DNA from: Prevotella heparinolytica
Lineage (GTDB): Bacteria > Bacteroidota > Bacteroidia > Bacteroidales > Bacteroidaceae
Direction of reading: 5' to 3'
Assembly: GCF_004342845.1 (NCBI RefSeq)
Contig: NZ_SLXB01000004.1
Coordinates: 1-64,000, forward strand
DNA length: 64,000 nucleotides
Numbering within the stretch: position 1 is the first letter of the stretch; each line of letters opens with the position of its first letter. The notes under the pieces are model-generated. The model was not told the origin of the DNA and ran no database searches. It was given only the letters and a program-made list of their open reading frames with translations. Positions 6,792-14,723 of the stretch are shown here, piece after piece. Made by a program: the position numbers and the translations under genes.

Positions 6792-9197
6792 ATGAATATA
6801 ATAACAACATCGTCATTTTTGCCTGCTGTCAGAAACACGGATTTGATGAAAGGCAAAACATATGTAGGCATAGACTTTGGTACATCAACTACAGTTGTCT
6901 CAATTGCTTCATACGATGAAAATAGCAATTTGATTCATACAGAGTCTCTGCGTTTGAAACAAAAACTTCCTGATGGAACTATCTATTCATCAGAGATTAT
7001 CCCATCTGTAATAGCATGGTTAAACAAACAAATTATTGTAGGAGAAGGAGCATCTCAACTTAAATACCAATTGAAAAGAGGGAAAAACATTTGGTATTCG
7101 TTCAAAATGGAATTGGGCGAAGATTTAGGAGCTAAATATTACGAAAGTGAACTTCGTGATATCCCACCATTCAATATAAGGAATCCCAAGGATGCTGCTC
7201 GCGTCTTTTTTGCCTATCTTAAATATTTGATTACAGGATATTGCCAAGAAAACAATTTAGCCGAAGACATATCATATGCGGTTAGCATTCCTGCTTCATT
7301 TGAGGCTAACCAGCGTAAAGATCTTCTTGATGCGTTGATGTCAAATGAAATGAAAGTTTCAAAGCAAGCTCTGATCGATGAGCCTAATGCAGCATTTATT
7401 AGTTATGCTGTTACTCGCGCAACTGAAGGGCAACCAATGTTTGTAAATCCTAATTATAATTCTAAAGTATTGGTATTTGACTTTGGAGGTGGTACATGTG
7501 ATATTTCTATATTGGAAATAGGACAAAGTGCAAACGGATTCTTCTCAAAAAATATTGCTATTTCAAAGTTCACCAAATTAGGAGGGGATGACATAGACAG
7601 GTATCTTACTTATCATTATCTAATGCCAAGATTCTTAGAAGCAAATGGCAAGAAAATGGATCAATTCCGCACAAATGAAAAAAAGCAGATTGCTTCTGCT
7701 TTGTATAAGGTAGCAGAGCGCTTAAAAATAATGATAAATAAATCACTTTCGACTCTAACAGACGATTATGTTATACCAAAACTAAAGTATAACGGAACCA
7801 AGACATCATTGGAATCAGAAGTGACGGTATTTACCAACAAGGGAGAACTTAAACAAAGTAGTTTTTACTTGACTAATAAAGAAATGACCGAAGCTATGAC
7901 CGTTTTCTTAAAAAATGATTATGGAAAAACTACTAGAATTAAAGGGGAGGATGAGTATAATAGTATTTATTCTCCAATAGAGAGTGCAATTAAAAAGTCA
8001 AAGATTCGTAAAGAGGAAATTGATTATATTCTCTTTATTGGAGGAAGTGCCCAAAGCCCTTACATTCAAGAGACATTAAAGAATTATTTTGAAGATTCCG
8101 AAATGTTGGTACCTTCGAATCTACAAACACATGTATCACAAGGAACTGCAATACATAACCTTTTATTCAATGGCATGAATAAATGTCTTATACAGCCAAT
8201 TTCTAGCGAGCCAATTCTTATCATTACAAAAGATGAGATTTCAAAAGTTATTCTTCCCGCAGGAACCCAAATTCCATGTGATACAATCATAATTGACGAC
8301 CTTGTTACAAGTCGAGAAGGCCAGAAAATTGTTGAATTGCCAATATGCGTTGGAGATGTTAGAAAACTTCTTTTCAATCTTAAAATCGAATCTCCACTCC
8401 CTTCAGGATTTCCTATTAACAGCCCAATTCAGCTTGCAATCGAAGTAAATACGGATAAGATGCTTATAGCAAGAGCCACTTGTATGGGGGTTGTATGTCA
8501 TGTAGAGCCATTAAATCCATTCGCAAACAAAGAACTCAGCACAGAAGATCGTGCAGCTTTAAAAGCAGAACGACAAGCTAATTTAGAAGCAGAGCTTAAC
8601 GGAGGAGTACCTTCAAAGCAAACTTTGATAGCCTTGAGAATGGCTTATAACAAAGCCGGACATACATTCAAGGCTGCAGAAACATTTGAACTTCAAAACG
8701 AATTATATCCAGAAGCAGACATGTATAACGGCATAGCTGTACTTTATAACAATGCCAGAGCTACTTATAAAGCAATTGAATTCTACGAAAAAGCATTGGA
8801 AGAGAATCCTAATCATAAATATGCTAATGCCAATTTAGGCTCAACGCTTCGTTATCTAGACCCCAAGCGGGCTAAAGAATGCTTACAAAGAGCTATTAAC
8901 GTAGATCCAGATCATGATATAGCACTCATAGAACTTGGGCGCATTCAGAAGTCTGAAGGAGATATTGATGGGGCAAAGGAAAAATTTCGCAGAGTATACG
9001 ATAGATATCTACATCAATGGAAAACAAATTCTTTACCGTCGTATGCATATGGATGGTTCGCGTCTGTTGCAGAAGAATTAGGTGAGAAAGATTTTGCGCG
9101 TGAAATTCGTCTTTCTACTCCAGGGGCACAAGGTGAATCCTATTATGATCCAGAAAATCTTTCAAAGACAAAAACAAATAAGTTAACAACAAAATAG
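6792..9197 (+). CDS. Hsp70-like ATPase fused to C-terminal TPR repeats
   Basis: An 801-residue protein. Residues ~20-430 are an Hsp70/actin-fold ATPase: phosphate-1 motif YVGIDFGTSTTVV (~24-36), DEPNAAFISYA, phosphate-2 VFDFGGGTCDISI (~228-240) and adenosine motif LFIGGSAQSPYI (~414-425). Residues ~430-600 could be a substrate-binding-like beta domain, but similarity to DnaK is weak there. Residues ~610-740 are TPRs (YNGIAVLYNN...AIEFYEKALEENPNHKYANA, split as AIEFYEKALEENPNH; RAINVDPDHDIALIELG). There is no DnaK helical lid or EEVD-like tail. Housekeeping dnaK has a different architecture, so this is a specialised chaperone-like protein. It is first in a tight operon with a helicase (6-base gap). 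Strongly AT-rich relative to flanking core genes. Confidence 0.85.
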   Translation: MNIITTSSFLPAVRNTDLMKGKTYVGIDFGTSTTVVSIASYDENSNLIHTESLRLKQKLPDGTIYSSEIIPSVIAWLNKQIIVGEGASQLKYQLKRGKNIWYSFKMELGEDLGAKYYESELRDIPPFNIRNPKDAARVFFAYLKYLITGYCQENNLAEDISYAVSIPASFEANQRKDLLDALMSNEMKVSKQALIDEPNAAFISYAVTRATEGQPMFVNPNYNSKVLVFDFGGGTCDISILEIGQSANGFFSKNIAISKFTKLGGDDIDRYLTYHYLMPRFLEANGKKMDQFRTNEKKQIASALYKVAERLKIMINKSLSTLTDDYVIPKLKYNGTKTSLESEVTVFTNKGELKQSSFYLTNKEMTEAMTVFLKNDYGKTTRIKGEDEYNSIYSPIESAIKKSKIRKEEIDYILFIGGSAQSPYIQETLKNYFEDSEMLVPSNLQTHVSQGTAIHNLLFNGMNKCLIQPISSEPILIITKDEISKVILPAGTQIPCDTIIIDDLVTSREGQKIVELPICVGDVRKLLFNLKIESPLPSGFPINSPIQLAIEVNTDKMLIARATCMGVVCHVEPLNPFANKELSTEDRAALKAERQANLEAELNGGVPSKQTLIALRMAYNKAGHTFKAAETFELQNELYPEADMYNGIAVLYNNARATYKAIEFYEKALEENPNHKYANANLGSTLRYLDPKRAKECLQRAINVDPDHDIALIELGRIQKSEGDIDGAKEKFRRVYDRYLHQWKTNSLPSYAYGWFASVAEELGEKDFAREIRLSTPGAQGESYYDPENLSKTKTNKLTTK

Positions 9198-9203
9198 TTA
9201 ATT

Positions 9204-10388
9204 ATGCACATTCCTCCTATTAACAAGTTGGACCCTCAGCAGCAAGCCTTTCTTGATAAAGTTAGCACCTTTGTTGACAATTCTAGTTTAAGTTTTCGTA
9301 ACCAGTGGATTCAAGGGTTTGCTGGCTCGGGTAAATCTGTATTGCTTGCGTATTCTGCCAAGACAATTCTTGCAAAAAAGCCTAATTCCCGCATATTAGT
9401 TGTCGTATTTACCCAGTCACTCGTAGAAATGTTCAAGGCAGACTTCAGAGAAATTGGCTTAGCAAACAAAGTAACTATTGATACGTTTTATGGATTTATG
9501 AAGGGCAGCTCCCATTATGATTACATTCTTTGCGATGAAGTTCAAGATTTGACTCCACGTGTTATTCGTGAAATGAATGCCAGAAGTTCAAATATAATTG
9601 TAGCTGGAGATTCCAACCAATCTATATTCGAAAGTGATCCACGTTGGAGAGAAGCAACTGTTACACCATCAGAAATTGGCAGACTCATAAATGGAGATCA
9701 ATACGAATTGGGGGTTATACATAGACTTTCTTGTTCAATAATAGATGCAGTTCAACGCTTTTTGCCTAGAATGAACATATTCTCTTCAAAGAGAGATATG
9801 ACAAAGGAAGATACACAAATTCGTCTTTGCGAAGCTCCTTCTGAGGCAAAGGAGGTAAAATACATCATGGAACAAGCAACAAAGGCAGTTAATGTTGGCG
9901 ATTCTACAGCCATTTTGATTCCTACAGCACCAAAAATAATACAATTTGTCAATCAAGCACTTAGAGATGCAGGTAAACCAGAATGGGTTGAGGCTACAAA
10001 TAATTGGGGAAAAATTGATTATGGTTCCATGAATTCTCATTTACGCATACAGGGGCTTAAAATGCAATACGTTGGAAATGGATATGGCCGTTTTGACGAA
10101 AATGATCATCGTATAATTATTATGACATTCCACAGCGCAAAAGGTCTTGACTTTGAAAATGTGTTCATTCCTTATGCAAATGCAAGTATGTATATCTGTC
10201 CTAACGATTCTCTTGCAAAAACTTTATTCATGGTAGCAATGACTCGTACAAGAAAAAATTTATACATTACTTATAATGGTTATCCAAGCGATTATCTTGA
10301 CGCATTTAAGTCGAACTGTTCGCAGATTGATATAACATCAACAATACAAACTCCACAATTTGGCGGTAATAACACTTGGGGCTTCTAA
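9204..10388 (+). CDS. Compact SF1 (UvrD/Rep-like) helicase or ATPase
   Basis: A 394-residue protein with SF1 motifs in order: DPQQQAFLD (Q-like motif, ~10), Walker A GFAGSGKS (~43-50), Walker B CDEVQDL (~109-115), motif III VAGDSNQSIF, motif V MTFHSAKGLDFENVF (~310) and motif VI VAMTRTRKNLYITY (~345). UvrD and Rep are about 700 residues long. The accessory 1B and 2B subdomains are largely missing here, so it may act as a DNA-dependent ATPase or need partners. It lies 6 bases after the Hsp70-TPR gene and 2 bases before the next one, so it is translationally coupled. No nuclease motif is visible. Confidence 0.85.
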   Translation: MHIPPINKLDPQQQAFLDKVSTFVDNSSLSFRNQWIQGFAGSGKSVLLAYSAKTILAKKPNSRILVVVFTQSLVEMFKADFREIGLANKVTIDTFYGFMKGSSHYDYILCDEVQDLTPRVIREMNARSSNIIVAGDSNQSIFESDPRWREATVTPSEIGRLINGDQYELGVIHRLSCSIIDAVQRFLPRMNIFSSKRDMTKEDTQIRLCEAPSEAKEVKYIMEQATKAVNVGDSTAILIPTAPKIIQFVNQALRDAGKPEWVEATNNWGKIDYGSMNSHLRIQGLKMQYVGNGYGRFDENDHRIIIMTFHSAKGLDFENVFIPYANASMYICPNDSLAKTLFMVAMTRTRKNLYITYNGYPSDYLDAFKSNCSQIDITSTIQTPQFGGNNTWGF

Positions 10389-10390
10389 TT

Positions 10391-11821
10391 ATGACAGATT
10401 ATTTAGCAATTGTACGCAAGTTAGACTTTGTTGACTTGTTCAAATATGGGCATTTTATTATAAATAATGCCATCTCATTTAATGGAGATATAGCATCACA
10501 TAGTGATGACAATGAACTTTTTGATGCCTTAACTTCCAAAATGAATATGTATGAATATTCATTTGAATATATTATAATTCATTTTGTGTCAGATAGTTAT
10601 AATAGTCAATATTTTTCTATTGATATAGAGAACGTTCGTAATCTTTACACTTTTGATGAAGAGGCAAAAAAAGAAATGTCTATTTCTTTTGATTCTCGCA
10701 TACAACTATGTGTATCACCATGGGCAGATAAATTCTTAAAGCTTCAGCAAAAACTTAGTATCAAACAAAGTATGCGAGGAGTCAAAAATCTTTGGGCTAT
10801 TTTTAATTTGCCAAAGTCTGATTTGCCAAAATGTAAAGCTATAATAACCCAAGATATAGTGCAAGAAGTCTTTCGTGAGCTGTATGCTTATGAAAGACCT
10901 TTTGGCGAAAAATCAATTTGGACATATCTACTAAGGTATGAAAGACATAGTTATTATCCAAAGGGAATGATTGGTTTCTTCTGTGACTTTATTCATGTGT
11001 TCTGTAATTTTTTAGAAAAGCAAGAACTTAGCGGTGAAGTGGCAGAATCAACACAGTTATATCCTCAACTCAAAGCATGTCAGAAACCACGATTTGAGCT
11101 ATTACTAAAGATAGTGAAGTCCTCGCCAGTATATCAGAAGACGGAACAAGCAGCTGGCTGTAGATTCGCAATCGCAGCTCCTCTGTTCTTATACTTGAAA
11201 GCTGAATATGCAGATGGAATGGTACACAAGCCAAGAGAGGAGTTTATCAATTATTCAAAAGAAATTGGGGGCTTTGAATGTTCTATCGCAATTTACCTTC
11301 TTGGTATTGCATTAGGTTATGATAAGACATATGATGCCTTCTACGAATCAGAACAATTGCCTTTCTTTAAGAAACCTGTTGTTAAGGAAGTTCCGTCTAA
11401 AATCAATGAGGGTTTGGAGAATGCCTTATCTCGATTCCCTGAACCTTCAGAAGAGACAGGACAGGATGCTTCAAGCAGTACAGAAAATGATGATAAATCT
11501 CAGAAAGACAGTAAGGCAAGAATAATATCATCTACTGATACTCAAAATCCAAAGAATACATATAAACAAGAAGAACTATTCCCTACGGATAATGATGCCA
11601 ACGAAGGTCAGAATAGGCCTATTTTATGGCTGAAGAGAAAGCAAAACAAAACAAAAGCAGACGTATGTCCTGTTTTTGACGAAGAAAAACGTTCAGAGTT
11701 AGAAAAATTGGGATACAAACCTGTAACACGATTTGATACGACCGTAAAAAATGTGATAATATCATATGGCTATAATCCAGATGTCGAAAAAGCACGCTTG
11801 AAGAAAAGCAAAAATAAATAA
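10391..11821 (+). CDS. Unknown 476-aa protein of the Hsp70-helicase-TerB operon
   Basis: I do not recognise this protein. The ATG at 10391, two bases after the helicase stop, is preferred over the overlapping TTG at 10376. Residues ~1-330 appear mostly alpha-helical with many aromatic residues (for example IWTYLLRYERHSYYPKGMIG). Residues ~335-430 are a low-complexity Ser/Asp/Glu/Lys linker. A short C-terminal module follows (RSELEKLGYKPVTRFDTTVK, then NVIISYGYNPDVEKARLKK), which may be an interaction peptide. No signal peptide, transmembrane helix, Walker motif or nuclease signature was seen. Its position between helicase and TerB suggests the specificity, adaptor or effector part of the system. 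Confidence 0.75.
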   Translation: MTDYLAIVRKLDFVDLFKYGHFIINNAISFNGDIASHSDDNELFDALTSKMNMYEYSFEYIIIHFVSDSYNSQYFSIDIENVRNLYTFDEEAKKEMSISFDSRIQLCVSPWADKFLKLQQKLSIKQSMRGVKNLWAIFNLPKSDLPKCKAIITQDIVQEVFRELYAYERPFGEKSIWTYLLRYERHSYYPKGMIGFFCDFIHVFCNFLEKQELSGEVAESTQLYPQLKACQKPRFELLLKIVKSSPVYQKTEQAAGCRFAIAAPLFLYLKAEYADGMVHKPREEFINYSKEIGGFECSIAIYLLGIALGYDKTYDAFYESEQLPFFKKPVVKEVPSKINEGLENALSRFPEPSEETGQDASSSTENDDKSQKDSKARIISSTDTQNPKNTYKQEELFPTDNDANEGQNRPILWLKRKQNKTKADVCPVFDEEKRSELEKLGYKPVTRFDTTVKNVIISYGYNPDVEKARLKKSKNK

Positions 11822-11842
11822 TATTATTAATTATAAAGTGAT

Positions 11843-12184
11843 ATGAATGTTTTTAATTATCAGCAGAAAGTTGCCATGATGCGTATCTTATTAGATATTA
11901 TCCATGCTGACGGACGCATTGATGCTCGTGAAGTTTTCTATTTCAATCAGCTTAAAGAGATATTTGAGATATCAGAAGATTCTTATAAAGATATAGAAGA
12001 AAAAAATTCCTTGATGGCACTTGCACAAATTAAATTGTTTGACAAAGAGCAAAAGGAGCACTTTGCTGATCTAATGGCAAAGATGATCAGTATTGACGAG
12101 GATATCGATGCAAATGAAGTACTAATATACGATGTTGTCAAAGAATTTGCTTGCATTGACAAGAATTTTGATAAACAAGTATAA
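11843..12184 (+). CDS. TerB-like (tellurite resistance/DjlA-type) acidic helical protein
   Basis: A 113-residue single-domain protein with the two acidic signatures of the TerB fold: HADGRIDAREVFYF near residue 24 and DEDIDANEVLIYD near residue 87. The family's DG and D/E clusters bind metal in characterised members. TerB proteins occur in stress-response, membrane-associated and antiphage gene sets, often with helicases or chaperone-like ATPases. It is the last gene of the operon, 21 bases after the unknown gene. A weak TCAGTAA/TTACTGA hairpin follows at 12200-12220. DnaJ-like partners are absent, but DjlA links TerB-like folds to Hsp70 biology, which makes the pairing with the first gene plausible. 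Confidence 0.75.
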   Translation: MNVFNYQQKVAMMRILLDIIHADGRIDAREVFYFNQLKEIFEISEDSYKDIEEKNSLMALAQIKLFDKEQKEHFADLMAKMISIDEDIDANEVLIYDVVKEFACIDKNFDKQV

Positions 12185-12590
12185 AACATCAACTTGCCCT
12201 CAGTAAACAGGTATTACTGATTGCTGAGGACTGTAAAATAGATTTGTAGTACGACTCCACCATTATAGCTAAGTAATTCTCTAAACAATAAATTACGAGA
12301 CCTCTGCAAAACTCCGTTTGCTCAAAAGAAACATGCCTGGTTATCATCAAGTTATATCTTTCAAAGTTCTCTACCGTGGGGCTTTTGTAGAGGTCTCATT
12401 ACGCCTATTTTCAATTAAGGATTAAAGGGAAAATAAATTTTGAATGAGCCTATCTATCACATCAAAATAATTGCAAATACCTCCGGAAAGATATAATGCA
12501 ATAGTTGAAATGTCTTCATGGAGTAAAGGGCATGAATACTTATGAAATTATGTGCTTGGGTATGGGGGCAACCATTTTTGGGACAATTTT
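12185..12590. other. Intergenic region with a MITE
   Basis: No gene is seen. The stretch contains the weak hairpin behind the TerB gene and the 101-bp MITE listed separately. It ends at the inverted repeat and truncated restriction gene. Confidence 0.6.
12297..12397. mobile_element. 101-bp MITE with terminal inverted repeats and 5-bp target duplication
   Basis: GAGACCTCTGCAAAA at 12297-12311 is mirrored by TTTTGTAGAGGTCTC at 12383-12397, 14 of 15 bases pairing. ATTAC flanks the element on both sides (12292-12296 and 12398-12402). There is no coding capacity. The parent insertion sequence family is not identified. Confidence 0.8.
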
Positions 12591-12620
12591 TTATTTCCCG
12601 TAAGTTTTTTGGGTGTAATA

Positions 12621-12658
12621 AAGGGTGTAAATCACGTAACTCATTGATTTACACCCTT
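12621..12658. repeat. 14-bp perfect inverted repeat with 10-base loop
   Basis: AAGGGTGTAAATCA (12621-12634) and TGATTTACACCCTT (12645-12658) pair exactly. It overlaps the end of the truncated type I methylase frame. There is no U-tract, so a simple terminator is unlikely. A recombinase core site or an att-like junction is plausible, because the homology of the truncated gene ends near here. Confidence 0.65.
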
Positions 12659-12795
12659 GTTTTCGGAGAGAGAGGGGGAACGGAACCCTTTTTCTCCTCT
12701 TTGATAACGATGCGAGACTCCAATTCTGCAATCTTTTCTTCGGAGAAAAGACAGAGGTCGTGCTCCGCCCCTTTAGTTATATCTATCAGCTTCAT
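12649..12795 (-). pseudogene. 5' fragment of a type I restriction-modification gene (HsdM/HsdR-N-like)
   Basis: A 48-residue frame begins MKLIDITKGAEHDLCLFSEE and continues KIAELESRIVIKEEKKGSVP. From memory this is the start of Bacteroides N-6 DNA methylases that carry an HsdR-type N-terminal domain, normally 700-900 residues. Homology stops after about residue 40 and the frame ends within the inverted repeat. Its ATG overlaps the stop of the preceding XRE gene (TAATG), the arrangement expected for a controller plus restriction operon. Only the first ~5% of the gene remains. Confidence 0.55.
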
Positions 12796-13028
12796 TATAT
12801 GTTTTGTTTCTTGTTCGGGACTAACAGGTCTCTTACGTCCATATTCAATATGTCTGCTATTTGGTAGAGAGTTGGCAATGAGGGCTGATGCTTGTTGATA
12901 ACATAAAGATTGACCATATTAAAGTTTTTCCCCAAACGAATTGACAGTTCCGTTTGGCTCATTCTTCTTTCAATGCTTCCTTTATCTTGTTCATATAGCA
13001 CATGTGAGACCATCTTTTTCGAGTGCAA
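12795..13028 (-). CDS. XRE-family HTH regulator of a lost restriction operon
   Basis: A 77-residue protein with one XRE domain: MSQTELSIRLGKNFNMVNLY, then PSLPTLYQIADILNMDVRDL and LVPNKKQ. It is translationally coupled (TAATG) to the truncated methylase frame and lies 12 bases downstream of the integrase remnant on the same strand. Tyrosine recombinase plus XRE plus hsd genes is a known layout of shufflon-type type I restriction loci in Bacteroides. The gene itself looks intact but its operon is not. Confidence 0.75.
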   Translation of the reverse strand: MHSKKMVSHVLYEQDKGSIERRMSQTELSIRLGKNFNMVNLYVINKHQPSLPTLYQIADILNMDVRDLLVPNKKQNI

Positions 13029-13040
13029 AATTACACAACT

Positions 13041-13481
13041 CTATTGGGTATCATGCAGGGAATTGCTTTTATTTTCATTTGGTCTTGCACTTTTTTCTAT
13101 AGGTCTGTCCATATCCCTTGAAATCTTCCGGTCTGTGATTTGAGCATAGATTTGTGTGCTGGCAATCGATGCATGTCTCGTCATTTTGGCAATATTCTCT
13201 ATCGGAACACCGGCTTCTAATACCGGCGTACCGAAAGAATGCCGGCCTACATGTGTGGTCAAGGGTATGGCAATTACTGCTCTCAGTTGCAGGGTTTTCA
13301 GGAGGAAACGATAGGTCTCGTAGCTGATATTCGGCAAAAGCGTGTCCCGCTCATCTGAGCTATATGTATCAAGCAGAGCAACGACTTGAGGTAGAAGTTT
13401 TACCCGACAAAGGGTGTTTGTCTTTTGCCTTCTAAATTTAAGCCATATATCCCCTGCGTCATCCTGAAGTGCGCTACTCTT
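13041..13481 (-). pseudogene. Tyrosine recombinase, C-terminal remnant
   Basis: The open frame from 13481 has no start codon until 13337 and lacks the N-terminal half of an integrase. It reads DDAGDIWLKFRRQKTNTLCR, then LPNISYETYRFLL, the box II motif THVGRHSFGT (catalytic His and Arg) and SIASTQIYAQIT with the catalytic tyrosine. The usual MxGHxS reads MTRHAS. The first catalytic arginine region is absent. Its sequence differs from the remnant at 5924, so the island carries relics of two separate recombinases. It marks the right edge of the AT-rich island. Confidence 0.8.
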
Positions 13482-13892
13482 TCATTTAAAATCTGTAAAA
13501 ATATTCGGAGGGTTATAATGCCATCTCTTCGTCCTACCATGTTCTTACCATGTTCTTATCATGTTCTTATCATGTTCTTGTCATGTTCGTGTTGATATGC
13601 TCGCCATGGACAAGAAGTAAACACGGAGATGATAAAAGTGCATATCCACTTTTTCGAAGGTGGGAGAGGCTTTTATTTGCTGTGCATGGAATCCAAAAAA
13701 ACATTTTGTTGAACGCTTTTGCCTTTTTTCATTTGCGGGAGAAAAATATGCGCCATATCTTTGCCGGCGTAACGGAAACACAAACACCGATACACGCCGG
13801 ACGGAGGAGGTAAGGAAATTGCTGCAGAAGTTTCTCGGGCATCCCCACCTCGGCAACACAAACTTTTTATTAACACAAAAAACTTTTTAATA
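13482..13892. other. Intergenic region with an 11-bp tandem repeat
   Basis: No gene is supported. Several short overlapping frames on both strands lack recognisable motifs. The region holds the tandem repeat at 13536-13590 and an AT-rich leader before the DUF6266 gene. Confidence 0.5.
13536..13590. repeat. Five tandem copies of an 11-bp unit
   Basis: The unit (A/G)(C/T)CATGTTCTT occurs five times head to tail. The last copy carries a T-to-G change. There is no spacer variation, so it is not a CRISPR array. Confidence 0.8.
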
Positions 13893-14585
13893 ATGGGAAC
13901 AATTACAAGAGGAATTCTCGGAGGATTTTCGGGAAAAGTAGGCACCGTGATAGGCAGTAACTGGAAAGGCACCAGCTACATGAGGGCATTGGCCTTGAAG
14001 ATAAAAGACGCGAACACGGAAAAGCAGCGGCACCAGCGAGCCAAATTCATCATAGCGAATAATTTCCTGAAAACGATGACGCCTTTCATACGCTTCGGCT
14101 ACAAGGGGTATGCAAAAACACAATCGGAATACAATGCAGCGATGTCATACATCATGAAAAATGCGATGACCGGCAGTAAAGATACTTTAGCCATAGATTA
14201 TGACAAGGTATTGCTGACACGGGGCAGCCTGACGACAGCGGTGAATCCCACAGCTTCCATAACCGGAAACAAGGTGATGTACACTTGGACGGACAACAGC
14301 GGAACAGGTGATGCGCAAGCCACGGATTGCGCCATGCTACTGGTCTACAACAAGAAAAGGAGTGAAGCCATGTATGACATTGATGCTGCCGTACGCTCGG
14401 CCGGCAAGGCTCAACTGGACCTGCCTGCGGCATGGAGCGGTGATGCCTTGGCTGTGTACCTCGGTTTCCGAAGTGAAGATGGCCGAAGCGTGGCCAACAG
14501 CACTTGCCTGAAAAACGACGCTGAAAGCGGCGGCGGTGGAGAGTCGGGCAGCGAACCGGGAGGAGGCGAGAACCCGCTCGGATAA
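13893..14585 (+). CDS. DUF6266 family protein with GENPLG tail
   Basis: A 230-residue protein beginning MGTITRGILGGFSGKVGTVI, the conserved start of DUF6266 proteins of Bacteroidota. The typical first half follows (KTMTPFIRFGYKGYAK, NAAMSYIMKNAM). The second half is beta-rich with GDALAVYLGFRSEDG. The protein ends in a Gly/Ser/Glu-rich linker and GENPLG, the same last six residues as the HU-like protein at 2158. The function of the family is unknown and no signal peptide is seen. It is monocistronic, converging on folK across a strong terminator. Confidence 0.8.
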   Translation: MGTITRGILGGFSGKVGTVIGSNWKGTSYMRALALKIKDANTEKQRHQRAKFIIANNFLKTMTPFIRFGYKGYAKTQSEYNAAMSYIMKNAMTGSKDTLAIDYDKVLLTRGSLTTAVNPTASITGNKVMYTWTDNSGTGDAQATDCAMLLVYNKKRSEAMYDIDAAVRSAGKAQLDLPAAWSGDALAVYLGFRSEDGRSVANSTCLKNDAESGGGGESGSEPGGGENPLG

Positions 14586-14632
14586 ACACGGAACGGGCAT
14601 TTCTCCCAATCCGGCCTGAAAGCCGGACTTTG

Positions 14633-14673
14633 AAGCGGGAAGCGGCATTTTCGATATGCGGCTTCCCGCTTTT
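14633..14673. terminator. Bidirectional hairpin between DUF6266 gene and folK
   Basis: AAGCGGGAAGC (14633-14643) pairs perfectly with GCTTCCCGCTT (14661-14671) across 17 bases, followed by a short T run on the plus strand. It lies between two convergent genes. Confidence 0.75.
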
Positions 14674-14723
14674 CGGCCATATCCGGGAGCGGCACATGCC
14701 ACCTGCGCACTCCGAAAATTATC

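Noticed and set aside
12542..12898. 118-codon plus-strand frame
   Set aside because: Antisense to the XRE gene and the restriction stub, which are supported by motifs.
13536..13590. CRISPR-like array
   Set aside because: The 11-bp units are contiguous with no spacers and no cas genes lie nearby.
13550..13890. Several 60-100-codon frames on both strands before the DUF6266 gene
   Set aside because: Mutually overlapping, repeat-derived at one end, and without motifs.
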